64,000 bases of DNA from Streptomyces misionensis (GCF_900104815.1 NZ_FNTD01000004.1:1240001-1304000), one strand, 5' to 3'. Shown: positions 1 to 9,457, numbered from the stretch's first letter. Made by a program: numbers and translations. Notes: a model not told the origin generated them from the sequence alone.

Positions 1-996
1 GCGGTCTCCCATGCGGGCTGCTGCCCTGGCCTCGATCGCAGCGATCCGGATGCGTGTCTCCCCAGCGGGGGAAAGCAGCATCGCCTGTCTGGTGTAGTCA
101 AGCGCAGTTTGCCGACGAGTGGACCACTCCGCAATGAGCGCGGCTGTGCCTTTGACCCAGGCCCGCAGGTCGTTGTGGTCGGCCTGTTCCGCGAACGTCC
201 AGGCTGTCTGAAGTTGCGCGATCGCGGCGTGTTCGTCGCCGAGGTTCTGTGATGCGTGGGCAAGTAGGAGGCAACTCGTTCCGGCAAGCAGCAACAGTTC
301 GTGGGTCTGCGCCGGCGGCTGGCGGCCATTGAGCAGCGAGAAGAGGTGATCTCGCGTTGTGACGAGGTTGGTGAAGACCCTGTGCAGTGGGGCGTGGACG
401 TAGGCGCCGGCGATCTCGGTGAGCGTGGACTCAATGCCCTCCAGCTCAACGTCGCTCACGTTGGTCTTTGTGAGCTGCTCCGTGAAGCGCAGCGACTGTG
501 TCGCTGCCTGTGACGCCAGCTCGTTGAGGTCTGTGACGTCGTGCGTTCCTGGCGGGACGCCCAGAGGGCTCGGTCCGGGCCCGGTATACGGTACGCGGCA
601 GGGTGTGACGGGTGCTGTGGATTCGCGAAATGGCGGGGCAAGGAGGGCGTCCGGGGTTCCGATGCCTTGTAGGAACCGTGCCGCCTTTTCGAGGTTCGTT
701 AAGCGTCGGCCGCCGGATTCCAGCATTGACAGAAAGCTCTGACTGAGTCCGGTCATGAACGCCATGTCGTCCTGGCGGAGACCCGCCTGCTCACGGATGA
801 GGCGACTTGCAAGGCCGAAGTCCCAGTTGGCAATGGCGGTTTGGATGTCGGAGTCACGCCAGATCGCGTCCGGGATGCTGGGGCCCGGGCGGACGTCCAG
901 TCGCCTGTCGCGGGAGCATGCCGCACACAGGTCTTCCAGGTTGTACTGGCTCAGTCGGCATCCGCAGCCGGCGCATGCGCGAGCGTCCTTCCGCAT
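1..996 (-). CDS. XRE-family regulator with N-terminal zinc-finger, 3' end outside window
   Basis: The reading frame is open from the ATG at 996 down to the window edge, giving 332 residues with the C-terminus cut off. Residues 8-11 and 24-27 form a CxxC/CxxC pair (inferred zinc ribbon). A helix-turn-helix of the Cro/C1 type follows at about 55-100, containing GLRQDDMAFMTGLSQ. The remainder is helical and alanine/leucine-rich, like the TPR-type ligand regions of this Streptomyces family. It is a clear paralogue of the 505-aa regulator at 1824-3341. GGGGG precedes the start. Role inferred: DNA-binding transcriptional regulator; target unknown. Confidence 0.85.
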   Translation of the reverse strand, partial: MRKDARACAGCGCRLSQYNLEDLCAACSRDRRLDVRPGPSIPDAIWRDSDIQTAIANWDFGLASRLIREQAGLRQDDMAFMTGLSQSFLSMLESGGRRLTNLEKAARFLQGIGTPDALLAPPFRESTAPVTPCRVPYTGPGPSPLGVPPGTHDVTDLNELASQAATQSLRFTEQLTKTNVSDVELEGIESTLTEIAGAYVHAPLHRVFTNLVTTRDHLFSLLNGRQPPAQTHELLLLAGTSCLLLAHASQNLGDEHAAIAQLQTAWTFAEQADHNDLRAWVKGTAALIAEWSTRRQTALDYTRQAMLLSPAGETRIRIAAIEARAAARMGDR

Positions 997-1053
997 CGCA
1001 CCCCCGTTCCTCGTCTGCGGATGCCAGCGTATGAGCCGCTGCAGTCGGACCGG

Positions 1054-1069
1054 TATCACTTACGTGATA
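1054..1069. promoter_or_regulatory. Inverted repeat upstream of XRE regulator (candidate operator)
   Basis: TATCAC-TTAC-GTGATA is a perfect 6-bp inverted repeat with a 4-nt spacer, 58-73 nt upstream of the regulator start at 996. A closely related motif lies at the same distance before the paralogous regulator at 3341, so autoregulation is a reasonable inference. Confidence 0.5.
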
Positions 1070-1098
1070 TGTGCAGGTGAGGGGCCTACAGGGTGCGT

Positions 1099-1827
1099 TC
1101 AGGAAGGTTCGCAGGTCACAGCCGTGATCGCGTCCAGGAGTAGCGGGATATCCTCAAGGCTGTCGAGTACGACATCGGCTCCGGCCGACTGCAACTCTTC
1201 GGCGGAGGTTTTGCCGGAGGCGACTCCGATGACGGGAGCGCCACCTTCGAGACCAGTGCGAACGTCTTCGAGGGAGTCACCGATGATCACGGTGTTGGAT
1301 CGAGTGAAGTCTGCCCCGTACTTGGCCCGGGCCCGCTTCTGCGCGACGCCGACGAGGGACGGACGATGATCGTTGTCCGAGGAGTACCCGCCGATCTCTG
1401 TATCCAGGTACCCAGCGAGGTCGAACGCTTCAAGCTTCAGTAGCGCGTTGGGCTCGAGGTTACCCGTGACAACGGTCGGAACGTAGCGTGATTGCGCGTG
1501 CACTGTCTTGAGAGCGGCCACGGCGCCCGGCAGCAGGACGCCTTGCTCGCGCAGGTCCATGGCGTGGGCAGCGAGGCGCTGAGGCAGGAGTTCCACCATG
1601 AGCGGCAGTAGGCAGGGGATTTCCGTTTCGGGGACACCGTTGTCCAGGAGCAGGGATCGGATCGCGAGTGGCATGGTGACCCCGGTGCCCCGGGCGGGAA
1701 GGCGTTCCGCTGTTCGACCAACGATCTCGGCGAACGTCTCCCGGTAGACCTGTCGGTCGATGTCACCGACGTACAAAAGGGTGCGGTCGATGTCCCACAG
1801 CACGAGGATCTGCCCGGACTCGGTCAC
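1099..1827 (-). CDS. HAD-superfamily hydrolase (phosphoglycolate-phosphatase-like)
   Basis: This 242-aa protein has the HAD nucleophile motif DIDRTL at residues 12-17 (the family consensus is DxDxT, so D12 is the nucleophile and D14 the general acid). Motif II is in VVTGN near residue 120 and the metal-binding acidic motif GDSLEDV lies near 185. The length and helical cap fit subclass-I phosphatases. Its ATG overlaps the stop of the upstream regulator by 4 bp (1824-1827), so the two are translationally coupled. Substrate unknown. Phosphotransferases and a NUDIX protein occur further along the window, but no direct link is visible. Confidence 0.88.
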   Translation of the reverse strand: MTESGQILVLWDIDRTLLYVGDIDRQVYRETFAEIVGRTAERLPARGTGVTMPLAIRSLLLDNGVPETEIPCLLPLMVELLPQRLAAHAMDLREQGVLLPGAVAALKTVHAQSRYVPTVVTGNLEPNALLKLEAFDLAGYLDTEIGGYSSDNDHRPSLVGVAQKRARAKYGADFTRSNTVIIGDSLEDVRTGLEGGAPVIGVASGKTSAEELQSAGADVVLDSLEDIPLLLDAITAVTCEPS

Positions 1828-3341
1828 ATTCGGCTCCCGGTTGCGGTCATGGCGGAGCGTCGCTCCAGTACGTCTTGAGCGTACGGGGTGTGGGCGACGG
1901 GCTGGAGCTGGCCGATCATGCTTGTGACGTGGCTGTCGAACCGTGCCGACTGGAGCCTCGCGGCGAGATCAAGAACCTCGTGTGCTGTCGCGCACCCGGC
2001 TTCGAGATCACCCTGATCTATGTGGGCCGTCGCGGCACGAGAGAGGAACAGGCCTCTGGTCCGGTGGTCCGCTGGGTTAAGCGCCTCCCGGGCCTTAGTG
2101 AAGCTGGCGACGGCATTACGCGGGTCGCCGAGGTCGAGGTAGCAACTGCCGGCCTGGCCGTGGATCTCCCCTTCATTGATCCAATAGAGCCAGTTCGGAT
2201 CGTGCTCAGACCTGCCCTGTGCGCAGAGTTCGGCAGCTCTCCCTAGTGCAGCGAGCGCCGCTTGGCGTTCGCCGAGTTTGGCGTACCCTCGCGCCTGCCG
2301 GGTCAGGAGCATCGCTTCGAGCGCCGGCGTGCCGAGCGACTTGATTTTGTCGCGCGCTCGCTGCGCCGCTGTGACCGCATGGTGTGGGGCTCCGGTGGAG
2401 TATCCGTGGATGGCTATGTAGGACAGGGCACCTGCACCGAGTCGTACGTCTTGTGAGGCCTTCGCAGCGCGGAGCGCGGCGTAGAGGTAGCTGAGCGGGC
2501 GATCGCGGTCGCCGGAGTCGAAGACAAACCACCCCGTCTGGGTGGCGGTGTCAGCGATGATCGCTGCAAGTCGTCGCCCTGTCACCTCGTCGTACGACGT
2601 CTCTTCCAGGAGGTGCTTGAGGAACTGGAGGTGGCGGTTTCCAAGACTCGCGAGGGTGCCGCTTCCATCGCTTGCGTCCATAGTCCGCAAGCTGTCCGTG
2701 GTGCGCTGAAGGCCATCAAGCAGGTCATGGGTCAGGCGGCTTCCCTCCGCTGCCCGGCGGAGGGGTTCGGCTTCCGCGGTGTCCCATGCGCTCACGAACG
2801 CGGTGAGAGCGACGCCGCTGGCGGTGAGGAATCGCCGACGGTCCATCGCGCTGCCTCCCACCGCAGTATCCAGTGCTGCCACCATACGGGTTGCTGTCCA
2901 GGGCAAGGTTGGATCGGTGTCTCCTGCGAACTGAGCGGTCGGCTGCTCTACTGCCGGAGTGGGGGCATGCGCGAACGGAAGTGAGACCAGGTTGGCGGGT
3001 ACTCCGAGACCTGTCAGAAATTCGGTGAACTTGTCGATGTTGGTGAGACGACGACGGCCTGACTCCAGCATGGACAGGAACGCCTGGCTCAAACCGGTGA
3101 GCTGAGCCATGTCCTCTTGGCGTAAACCGCCGCGCAGTCGGATCAGGCGGCTGGCTCGGCCGAAGTCCCAAGCACCGAGCGCACTACGCACATCTGGATC
3201 AGACCAGACATTGTCCGGAACCGTAGGAGCCTGTCTCTCCAGTGTTCGCGAGCGAGCGCAGGATGCGCACAATGTGTCCGCGTTGTACTGACTCAGGGAG
3301 CAGCCGCATCGATCACAGAGTCGTTGCGTCTGCTGAAGCAC
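1824..3341 (-). CDS. XRE-family regulator, zinc finger + HTH + TPR-like domain
   Basis: A 505-aa protein. CxxC motifs at residues 9-12 and 25-28 precede a Cro/C1-type HTH at about 62-105 (GLRQEDMAQLTGLSQ, then a basic LESGRRRLTN recognition/turn segment). From about 165 there is a long helical repeat region resembling TPR arrays, with repeated A..A.....G motifs. It is paralogous to the truncated regulator at 1-996. It is the first gene of a two-gene unit with the downstream HAD hydrolase (4-bp overlap). A candidate operator lies 55-75 nt upstream. The probable role is a ligand-responsive transcriptional regulator; the ligand is unknown. Confidence 0.88.
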   Translation of the reverse strand: MLQQTQRLCDRCGCSLSQYNADTLCASCARSRTLERQAPTVPDNVWSDPDVRSALGAWDFGRASRLIRLRGGLRQEDMAQLTGLSQAFLSMLESGRRRLTNIDKFTEFLTGLGVPANLVSLPFAHAPTPAVEQPTAQFAGDTDPTLPWTATRMVAALDTAVGGSAMDRRRFLTASGVALTAFVSAWDTAEAEPLRRAAEGSRLTHDLLDGLQRTTDSLRTMDASDGSGTLASLGNRHLQFLKHLLEETSYDEVTGRRLAAIIADTATQTGWFVFDSGDRDRPLSYLYAALRAAKASQDVRLGAGALSYIAIHGYSTGAPHHAVTAAQRARDKIKSLGTPALEAMLLTRQARGYAKLGERQAALAALGRAAELCAQGRSEHDPNWLYWINEGEIHGQAGSCYLDLGDPRNAVASFTKAREALNPADHRTRGLFLSRAATAHIDQGDLEAGCATAHEVLDLAARLQSARFDSHVTSMIGQLQPVAHTPYAQDVLERRSAMTATGSRM

Positions 3342-3395
3342 TCTTGCCTCCCCTGAGCGAGCGCGTGTGGTTTACCGAGCTCTCCTGCGAGCCGG

Positions 3396-3415
3396 AATCA
3401 CCTCAGTGATATCAC
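3396..3415. promoter_or_regulatory. Repeated ATCAC/GTGAT half-sites upstream of XRE regulator
   Basis: ATCAC-CTCA-GTGAT is followed immediately by ATCAC, so the site contains both a 4-nt spaced inverted repeat and the perfect palindrome GTGATATCAC. It lies 55-75 nt upstream of the start at 3341 and matches the motif at 1054-1069. Confidence 0.5.
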
Positions 3416-3485
3416 CGTCGGAATGTGCGTAATCGTCATTCAGTGAACATTCTTAGGGCTCAGCCAACGTCCTTGTGACAGAAGT

Positions 3486-4080
3486 TGCTTGGTCAAGCGG
3501 CTCAGTCGGTGCGTTCGGACGTACAGGAGAATCCCGGTGATTGTCACTCAAGGCCGAGTTGACGCTGCCTCTGATCCTTTCACTCCTCAGGGGCCGGCCG
3601 CTTCTGTTGTGTCGCTGAATGGCTGGAATCAGCCGCTATCACGCCCCGTCATATCGGAAGCAGGGCCGTCGTTCCTCATGCAGGCCGAACTGCCGTGGGG
3701 GATTCAACTCGCGGCGCGTCCACTGCCGCAGTTGGGTCCTGTCGACGTGGTGCAGGCAGGGCTCGGTGTCGGGCTACGCGCGGTAGAGGGCGTCCGTAAG
3801 GGCGGATGGCCTGTGGGCCCGGTTCTCTGCTGCATCTCGCACTTCCAGATCCACATCCCGGTCGAACCGGACTCGTCATACCGATGGCACGCACCACAGA
3901 CCGTGTGCCGTGCGGGCGTGTGGGACTGCTCGCCCGACAGGCTGACAACGCCTTACTTGCGCTGCTCGGGAGTTTGGTTGTTCCCTCCTGACGCGCAGCA
4001 CCTGTGTGCGGACGGCCCTGCCCTCCTTCACTGGCTGTCCTTGACACGGTCCGCCAGCGTCCGCAGCTCTGGAGGCTGGC
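3486..4080 (+). other. Stretch without a confident gene
   Basis: An open frame runs from 3489 to 4091 on the plus strand (200 codons), but its translation shows no recognisable domain and a skewed composition rich in W, C and P. It runs into the start of the small membrane protein gene at 4081. A long minus-strand frame here is the shadow of the cvnA region. A weakly conserved gene or leader region cannot be excluded. Confidence 0.3.
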
Positions 4081-4275
4081 GTGGCCGTTAGTGTCTCGGC
4101 TGTCGTCCTGCTGGGGATCATCACTTTCCAGCTCGTCAAGAAAGGCGGGCTGAAGGCGGGGCACGCAGTCGTCTGCACACTGTTCGGCTTCTACCTCGCC
4201 AGCTCCTCGATCGCACCGACGGTCTCGAAGGCCGTGGCGAGCCTCGCCCAGATGATCAGCCAGATCAAGGTCTAG
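4081..4275 (+). CDS. Small conserved membrane protein
   Basis: A 64-aa protein starting at GTG, with GGAGG about 6 nt upstream. It has two hydrophobic stretches: residues 2-17 (AVSVSAVVLLGIITF) and about 27-45 (HAVVCTLFGFYLASSS), separated by KKGGLK. A short amphipathic C-terminus follows. I recall similar small proteins of unknown function in Streptomyces. It ends 84 bp before cvnA and is co-directional with the conservon, so it may be cotranscribed. No function can be assigned. Confidence 0.65.
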   Translation: MAVSVSAVVLLGIITFQLVKKGGLKAGHAVVCTLFGFYLASSSIAPTVSKAVASLAQMISQIKV

Positions 4276-4359
4276 TCGGCCACCCGTCCGTGAGCGCCCA
4301 CGCTGGCTCGCCGCTCCCACTCTGCTGTCGCCGCTCCTTCCATCCCAGTGAGAGAACTG

Positions 4360-5616
4360 ATGAGACACGAGATAGCGGTCGCAGTGGCCTTGGCCTGGGC
4401 TGCTGCGTTCGTCGCCGTCGCCGGACTGACCGTGTACTTCCGAACCCGAGCTGCCCACTGGCAGGAGGAGGCCGCAGCGCGGGACCAGGCCCTGCACAGT
4501 CTCGTCGTCCAGGGCCTGCGCTCTGTGGCCTCCTCCCAGCAGGCGCAGCAGACAGCAGCGACGGAGTTCGCTGTTCCTGATCGCCTGGCCGACTCGGACT
4601 TCATGACCAACCTCCGAGTACTCGGCGAGCGGTATATGGCCGATCTCCACCATGTGCGGGCCGACACCGCACTCGCGACGAGACGCCAGGTCGAAGACGA
4701 GGCCCGCGACGCAGCTCGGGCCGCCGTCAAGTCCTTCGCCACGGCCATGGTGAGCGTGGGCATCGACGTGAGCAGCGACATCGCACAGGCCCTCCGTAGA
4801 CATCACGGCGACGCCGTCTTCCCGACGCTGACCAAGATCGATCACGGTGTTCAGCAGATGCTCCACCAGGCGCAGTCGTATGTCGTGCTGGCCGGGGGGC
4901 TGCTGGGACAGAGGTGGCCGGCCAGCACATTGACCGACGTCGTGGGCGCGGCCCAGGGCGCAATCCGCGACTACGCACGCGTCCAGCCGTACACCTGTGA
5001 CCGAGCCGTCATCAGCCGCATGGTTGGACCGGTAAGGCTCATCCTGAGCCATCTGCTCGACAACGCCGCACGCTATTCGCCGCCACAGACGTACGTCGAG
5101 GTGAGCACCCAGCTCGGCCATCACGGAGTAACCCTCCTCATCGACGACGCCGGCAAGCGCATGAGCGATGAAGAACTGGAGCGCGCGCGACAGACCCTGG
5201 AGGGCCGCCGCCAGGTCGACATCTTGGCCATGGAGGCTTACCCGAAGGTCGGCTTCCCCGTGATCGCGCTCCTTGCCCGCCGGTACGGCATCGAGGTCGC
5301 GCTGTCGGGCCCGAACCGCTACGGCGGCATGCGCGCTTCGGTGTTCATCCCCGAGGCCTTGCTCACCAGTGTGCCGACCGAACCGGCAACAGCCCATCCC
5401 TCCGCGGTCCAGGCCAGCGCCGAGCCCGCGGTGACGGAGAACGGTCTGCAGATCCGGCGCCGCCGCGCGCCGGGAGTCCAGCAGAAGCCTTCGCCCGTCG
5501 GGCGTACGAGTACGGCGCCGGCTCGCGCCAACGTCTTCGGCGCCTGGCAGCAGAGCAGCAGAAGCAGTCGGGCGTCGGCTGCACAGACACAGGAAGCGAG
5601 GCCCTCGGACTCATGA
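4360..5616 (+). CDS. cvnA: Conservon sensor-kinase-like protein CvnA
   Basis: A 418-aa membrane protein with an N-terminal transmembrane helix (about residues 4-26) followed by a coiled-coil/DHp-like segment. The GHKL ATPase region has an N-box LSHLLDNAARYSP near 228-240 and a degenerate G1 box (LIDDAGKRMS). The disordered proline/arginine-rich tail is typical of conservon kinases. An upstream in-frame GTG at 4348 lacks a ribosome-binding site, while the ATG at 4360 has GAGAG before it, so I choose 4360. The stop overlaps cvnB by 4 bp. In known conservons CvnA forms a membrane complex with CvnB-D resembling a eukaryotic G-protein receptor. Confidence 0.9.
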   Translation: MRHEIAVAVALAWAAAFVAVAGLTVYFRTRAAHWQEEAAARDQALHSLVVQGLRSVASSQQAQQTAATEFAVPDRLADSDFMTNLRVLGERYMADLHHVRADTALATRRQVEDEARDAARAAVKSFATAMVSVGIDVSSDIAQALRRHHGDAVFPTLTKIDHGVQQMLHQAQSYVVLAGGLLGQRWPASTLTDVVGAAQGAIRDYARVQPYTCDRAVISRMVGPVRLILSHLLDNAARYSPPQTYVEVSTQLGHHGVTLLIDDAGKRMSDEELERARQTLEGRRQVDILAMEAYPKVGFPVIALLARRYGIEVALSGPNRYGGMRASVFIPEALLTSVPTEPATAHPSAVQASAEPAVTENGLQIRRRRAPGVQQKPSPVGRTSTAPARANVFGAWQQSSRSSRASAAQTQEARPSDS

Positions 5617-6044
5617 CAGTACAGGCGAACGATTCCAGCAACAGGCTCGGCTGGATGCTCAACGATCTGGCGAACATGCCGGAGGCCCGATTCGTCGTCC
5701 TGCTGGCGGCGGACGGGATGTCCATGGCGTACTCCGAGTCGGTGGACCGCGATACGGCGGACAGCGTTGCCGCCTCGGCCAGCGGCTTCCACTCGATCGG
5801 CGTGGCCCTGGCCCCGTTCTGCGGGGGAAAGGACAACGGCCTGCGCCAGGTGGTGGGCGAATTCGACGACGGCTACCTCTTCGTCAAGACCGCCGGTGCG
5901 AACACTCTGCTGGCGGTCGCCACTACCGCTTTCGCCGACGCTGGGGTCGTCACACACCGGATGAACGAGCTGGCTGGACGCCTCGGTGAGGAACTGGCCA
6001 GCCCGGCGCGGCACCACGGCGGCGAAGGAGGCGCTCGGCCATGA
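5613..6044 (+). CDS. cvnB: Roadblock/LC7 protein CvnB
   Basis: A 143-aa roadblock/LC7-fold protein. LGWMLNDLANMPEARFVVLLAADGMSMAYS is the family N-terminus, followed by a conserved central G-x-H segment and a final helix. In conservons CvnB bridges the kinase-like CvnA and the GTPase CvnD; roadblock proteins commonly act as GTPase-regulatory or scaffolding partners. It overlaps cvnA and cvnC by 4 bp each, so the genes are translationally coupled. An unlinked second roadblock gene lies at 37463-37876. Confidence 0.93.
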   Translation: MTVQANDSSNRLGWMLNDLANMPEARFVVLLAADGMSMAYSESVDRDTADSVAASASGFHSIGVALAPFCGGKDNGLRQVVGEFDDGYLFVKTAGANTLLAVATTAFADAGVVTHRMNELAGRLGEELASPARHHGGEGGARP

Positions 6045-6385
6045 GAGGCCCGCGGCGCGATCCGGACATGATCCGGGCGTACGTCAGAACCAGAGGGCGC
6101 TCGTCTCCGTCCCGCGACGACCTGGAACTGACGTCCCTGGTGCGCGCCGCGGACCGACCGCTGCAGGGCCTCGACACTGAGGCTATCCGGGTCGTGCGCC
6201 TGTGCAGCGGGCCCCTGTCGGTGGCCGAGATCGCTTCGCTCCTCGACCTGCCCCCGACGGTGGCGCTCATCGTCGTCTCCGGCCTCCTCGACACCGGTCA
6301 CCTCGACACTCCCGCGCCGGCCGACGACGCGCCGAGCATCGACATTCTGAAGGAAGTACTCGATGGACTCCGTGCTCTCGTCTGA
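6041..6385 (+). CDS. cvnC: DUF742 protein CvnC
   Basis: A 114-aa protein of the DUF742 family. It has an N-terminal R/D-rich segment, the hallmark MIRAYVRTRGR start region, and a C-terminal winged-helix-like segment (LSVAEIASLLDLPPTVALIVVSGLLDTG). It is the standard third conservon gene. It overlaps cvnB by 4 bp, and its 3' end overlaps the cvnD start by 23 bp. Its role in the complex is not biochemically defined, but it is inferred to couple CvnB to CvnD. Confidence 0.92.
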   Translation: MRGPRRDPDMIRAYVRTRGRSSPSRDDLELTSLVRAADRPLQGLDTEAIRVVRLCSGPLSVAEIASLLDLPPTVALIVVSGLLDTGHLDTPAPADDAPSIDILKEVLDGLRALV

Positions 6386-6966
6386 GCACGTCTACCTGCC
6401 CACAACCGTGACTCGGTCGGCCAAGATCCTCGTCGCCGGTCACTTCGGGGCGGGGAAGACGACACTGGTCGGCAGCGTCTCGGAGATCACGCCCATGCGT
6501 ACCGAGGAGCCGATCACTCAAGCCAGCGTAGGCATCGACGACCTCAAGAGCCTGCCCGCGAAGACCGAGACGACGGTCGCGTTCGACTTCGGCCGCCGCA
6601 CCCTTAGCCCGCACCTGGCGCTGTACATCTTCGGCACCCCCGGACAGAACCGGTTCACTCCCTTCTGGGAGCACCTGTTCCGCGGGGCGCTGGGCGCCTT
6701 GATTCTCGTCGACACTCGTCGGCTCGAAGACTCCGACGAGGTTCTGGGCCTGCTCGAGGAACGTGGCCTCCCCTTCGCCGTGGCCGTCAACGAGTTCGAT
6801 GGCGCCCCTCGGTACCCCCTAGGCGAAATCCGGCAAGGCGCTCGCTCTCGAGGACGACGTGGTTCTCACGGCCTGCGACGCGCGGGATCAAGCGTCCTCG
6901 ATCCACGCCCTGATTGCCCTCGTCGACTACCTCCACCGATTCCGCCGCCTGGAGCACCTCACGTGA
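6363..6966 (+). pseudogene. cvnD: Conservon GTPase CvnD, interrupted by a +1 frameshift
   Basis: The start ATG at 6363 leads into a small GTPase-like ATP/GTP-binding protein: P-loop GHFGAGKT near residues 26-33, switch region, FGTPGQ (G3) and NEFD (G4-like NKxD position). The frame is correct to about 6830. There the sequence CGGCAAG appears to contain one extra G, and the conserved C-terminus (KALALEDD..., ACDARD...) resumes in the +1 frame, ending at TGA 6964-6966. As written, the frame reads on into the P450 gene as a 611-residue fusion with a P/R-rich junction of no family similarity. Either a sequencing error or a real disruption. Confidence 0.85.
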
Positions 6967-8198
6967 ACACGTTGCCATCGTCGCCGCCTCCGGGATGCCC
7001 GGCTCACGCCGAGCAGTACCGCTTTCCGATGTACACGCCGCAATTCGCGGCCAATCCGTACGCCGTCTACACGCAGATGCGGGAGCGGTGCGGATCGCTG
7101 GTGCCGGTCTACCTCGACCCGGATGTGCCGGCCACCCTGGTGATCGGCTATCACACCGCGGTCCGCATCCTCCACGACCCGGAGCGTTTCCCAGCCGACC
7201 CGCGAGTCTGGCAGCAAACCATCCCGGCCCGCTGCCCGCTCCTGCCGATGCTGGAGCACCGACCCAATGCGCTCCGCAGCACAGGGGCAGCCCATGCCCG
7301 GTACCGAGCAGTGAACGTCGATGCCATCGCCAACGTCCGTCAGCACGCCGTCCACTCCACGGTGCAGCAGGTTGCCCTGCCTCTGATCAACCAGATCTGC
7401 GTTACCGGCCGGACTGACCTGCTCACGCAGTACGCACACCCCCTGGCCTTCCAGGTCCTCAACGCGATCCTGGGCTGCCCGCCCGAGATCGGCCAGCGCG
7501 TCGCCGCTGGAATGGCCGCCGTCTTCGAAGGGGTGAACGCCGACGAGGGCAACGTCATGCTCGCCGAGGCGCTCACCGAGCTCATCGACCTGAAAAGCCG
7601 CCACCCCGGCCGGGACATCACCACCAGCCTGCTGATGCACCCGGCCCGGCTCGACGGCACCGAGATGATGCACCAACTGGTCACCCTCTACGGAGCCGGC
7701 ATCGAGCCCCAATCGAACCTGATCGCCAACACTCTGCGGTTGATCCTCAGCGACGACCGCTACTCCGGCGACGTTCTGCGCGGCAGCCTCAGCGTCCGCG
7801 ACGCCCTCGATGAACTGCTCTTCATCGATCCCCCGTCCGCCAACTACTGCCTGTCCTACCCGCCACGACCGGTCGAGGTGGATGGCGTCGTCCTGCCTGC
7901 CCACCAGCCGGTCGTGATCAGCATGGCCGCCTGCAACAACGATCCCGCCATCGCTTCCGACTACCTCGCCGGGAATCGCTCGCACCTCACCTGGAGTGCC
8001 GGTCCTCACGCATGCCCCGCCCAGTCCCTGGCCTACCTGATCGCGCAGGCCGCAATCGAGCAGATCCTCGACGCCCTCCCGGAGATGGAGTTGGCCATCC
8101 CCGTCGAGCAGCTCACCTACCGCCCTGGCCCGTTCCACCGTGCGCTGACCGGCCTGCCGGTCCTGTTTCCCCCGACCCCACCCCTCTCGCTTACCTAA
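6963..8198 (+). CDS. cvnE: Conservon cytochrome P450, CYP157-like (CvnE)
   Basis: GTG at 6963 overlaps the true cvnD stop (GTGA), giving a 411-aa P450. The heme-thiolate motif is present as [14 protein letters not shown]. The I-helix motif is atypical (GAGIEPQSN, without the usual AGxDTT), and the K-helix reads DELLF in place of ExxR. Loss of the ExxR arginine is a known property of the conservon-linked CYP157 family, which supports this assignment. The stop TAA lies inside the ribosome-binding site of the next P450 gene. The substrate is unknown. Confidence 0.88.
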   Translation: MNTLPSSPPPGCPAHAEQYRFPMYTPQFAANPYAVYTQMRERCGSLVPVYLDPDVPATLVIGYHTAVRILHDPERFPADPRVWQQTIPARCPLLPMLEHRPNALRSTGAAHARYRAVNVDAIANVRQHAVHSTVQQVALPLINQICVTGRTDLLTQYAHPLAFQVLNAILGCPPEIGQRVAAGMAAVFEGVNADEGNVMLAEALTELIDLKSRHPGRDITTSLLMHPARLDGTEMMHQLVTLYGAGIEPQSNLIANTLRLILSDDRYSGDVLRGSLSVRDALDELLFIDPPSANYCLSYPPRPVEVDGVVLPAHQPVVISMAACNNDPAIASDYLAGNRSHLTWSAGPHACPAQSLAYLIAQAAIEQILDALPEMELAIPVEQLTYRPGPFHRALTGLPVLFPPTPPLSLT

Positions 8199-8209
8199 GG
8201 AGAATTGCT

Positions 8210-9457
8210 GTGGACAGCCGCCTCGCGCCACTCGTTCTCGACCCGACAGGACGGGCTCGCCCGTCAGAAGAAGCCGCCCTCCGCGCCGCCGGCTCCGCAA
8301 TGCTGGTGGACATCCTGGGCGTCACCGCCTGGTCGGTCAGCGACCCGTTCATACTCAAGGGCCTCCTCAACGATCCGCGGGTGTCCAAGGACGCCAGCAA
8401 GCACTGGCCGGCGTTCATCAACGGCGAGATCACGGAGAAATGGCCGTTGGCCCTGTGGGTCGGGGTGGACAATATGTTCACCGCCTATGGAGACGACCAT
8501 CGGCGGCTGCGACGCCTTGTCGGCAAGGCATTCACCGCGCGACGCACGACCGCGATGGTGCCGCGCATCGAACAGATCACGACCCGCCTCATCGATCAGA
8601 TGGCCGGGACCAAGCCCGGCGCGGTCGTCGAACTGCGCGAGGCTCTGGCCTTCCCTCTGCCGATCCAGGTCATCGGTGACCTCATGGGTCTGCCGGAGGA
8701 AGTCTGGCCCAGGTTCCGAACGGTGGTCGACGGAGTCTTCGACACCACGCTGAACAAGGACGAGGCCGACGCCAACAACGTGGCGCTGTACGGCATCCTT
8801 ACCGAACTGGTCGCGGCGAAGCGGTCTGCGCCCGGCGCGGACCTGACGTCGGCGCTCATCACCGCTCGTGACGACGAGGGCGACGGTTCCGTTCTCACCG
8901 AGAAGGAACTCCTCGACATACTGCTGCTGGTCATCTCTGCCGGCTACGAGACGACCGTCAACCTTCTCGACCAGGCCGTCACCGCGCTGCTCACTCACCC
9001 CGACCAGTTGACCCACGTCCGAACCGAGAAGGCGTCGTGGGACGACGTGATCGAGGAGACACTCCGGTACGCCTCCCCCGCCGTGCACCTACCCATGCGG
9101 TACGCCGTCGAGGACATCTCCCTCCCGGACGGGATCCTGATCCGCCAAGGCGAGGCCATCCTGGCCTCCCTTGGGGTAGCCGGTCGCCACCCCACCCTGC
9201 ACGGCGGCGCGGCGGGGAAGTTCGATTTCCTGCGGAAGGACAGGCAGCATCTCGCCTTCGGCCACGGTGCCCACTTCTGCCTCGGAGCACCCCTGGCCCG
9301 CGCCGAGGCACGAATCGCTCTCCCCACGCTCTTCGAGCGTTTCCCGGACATGGCACTCGCTGTGCCCGCCGACGACCTCGAACCACTGGCGAGTCTCCTG
9401 ATCAACGGGCATCGCACGCTGCCCGTCTATCTGGAACCCCAGCGACCGTCGGATTGA
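8210..9457 (+). CDS. Cytochrome P450, CYP154-like
   Basis: A 415-aa P450 starting at GTG 8210, with AAGGAG (8197-8202) 7 nt upstream. All canonical motifs are present: I-helix [11 protein letters not shown]-helix EETLR, and heme loop [18 protein letters not shown]154 proteins are commonly encoded directly after CYP157 in Streptomyces conservons, which is the order seen here. It is the last gene of the conservon; 177 bp separate it from the following kinase gene. Inferred monooxygenase; substrate unknown. Confidence 0.9.
   Translation: MDSRLAPLVLDPTGRARPSEEAALRAAGSAMLVDILGVTAWSVSDPFILKGLLNDPRVSKDASKHWPAFINGEITEKWPLALWVGVDNMFTAYGDDHRRLRRLVGKAFTARRTTAMVPRIEQITTRLIDQMAGTKPGAVVELREALAFPLPIQVIGDLMGLPEEVWPRFRTVVDGVFDTTLNKDEADANNVALYGILTELVAAKRSAPGADLTSALITARDDEGDGSVLTEKELLDILLLVISAGYETTVNLLDQAVTALLTHPDQLTHVRTEKASWDDVIEETLRYASPAVHLPMRYAVEDISLPDGILIRQGEAILASLGVAGRHPTLHGGAAGKFDFLRKDRQHLAFGHGAHFCLGAPLARAEARIALPTLFERFPDMALAVPADDLEPLASLLINGHRTLPVYLEPQRPSD

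Noticed and set aside
3676..5397. A 573-codon minus-strand frame
   Set aside because: It lies opposite cvnA and its flanks, with no domain or ribosome-binding site; it is a GC-driven shadow.
6363..8198. A natural 611-residue GTPase-P450 fusion
   Set aside because: The junction peptide is P/R-rich with no family similarity, and the other frame restores the normal CvnD ending and a GTGA overlap; a 1-nt frameshift explains it.
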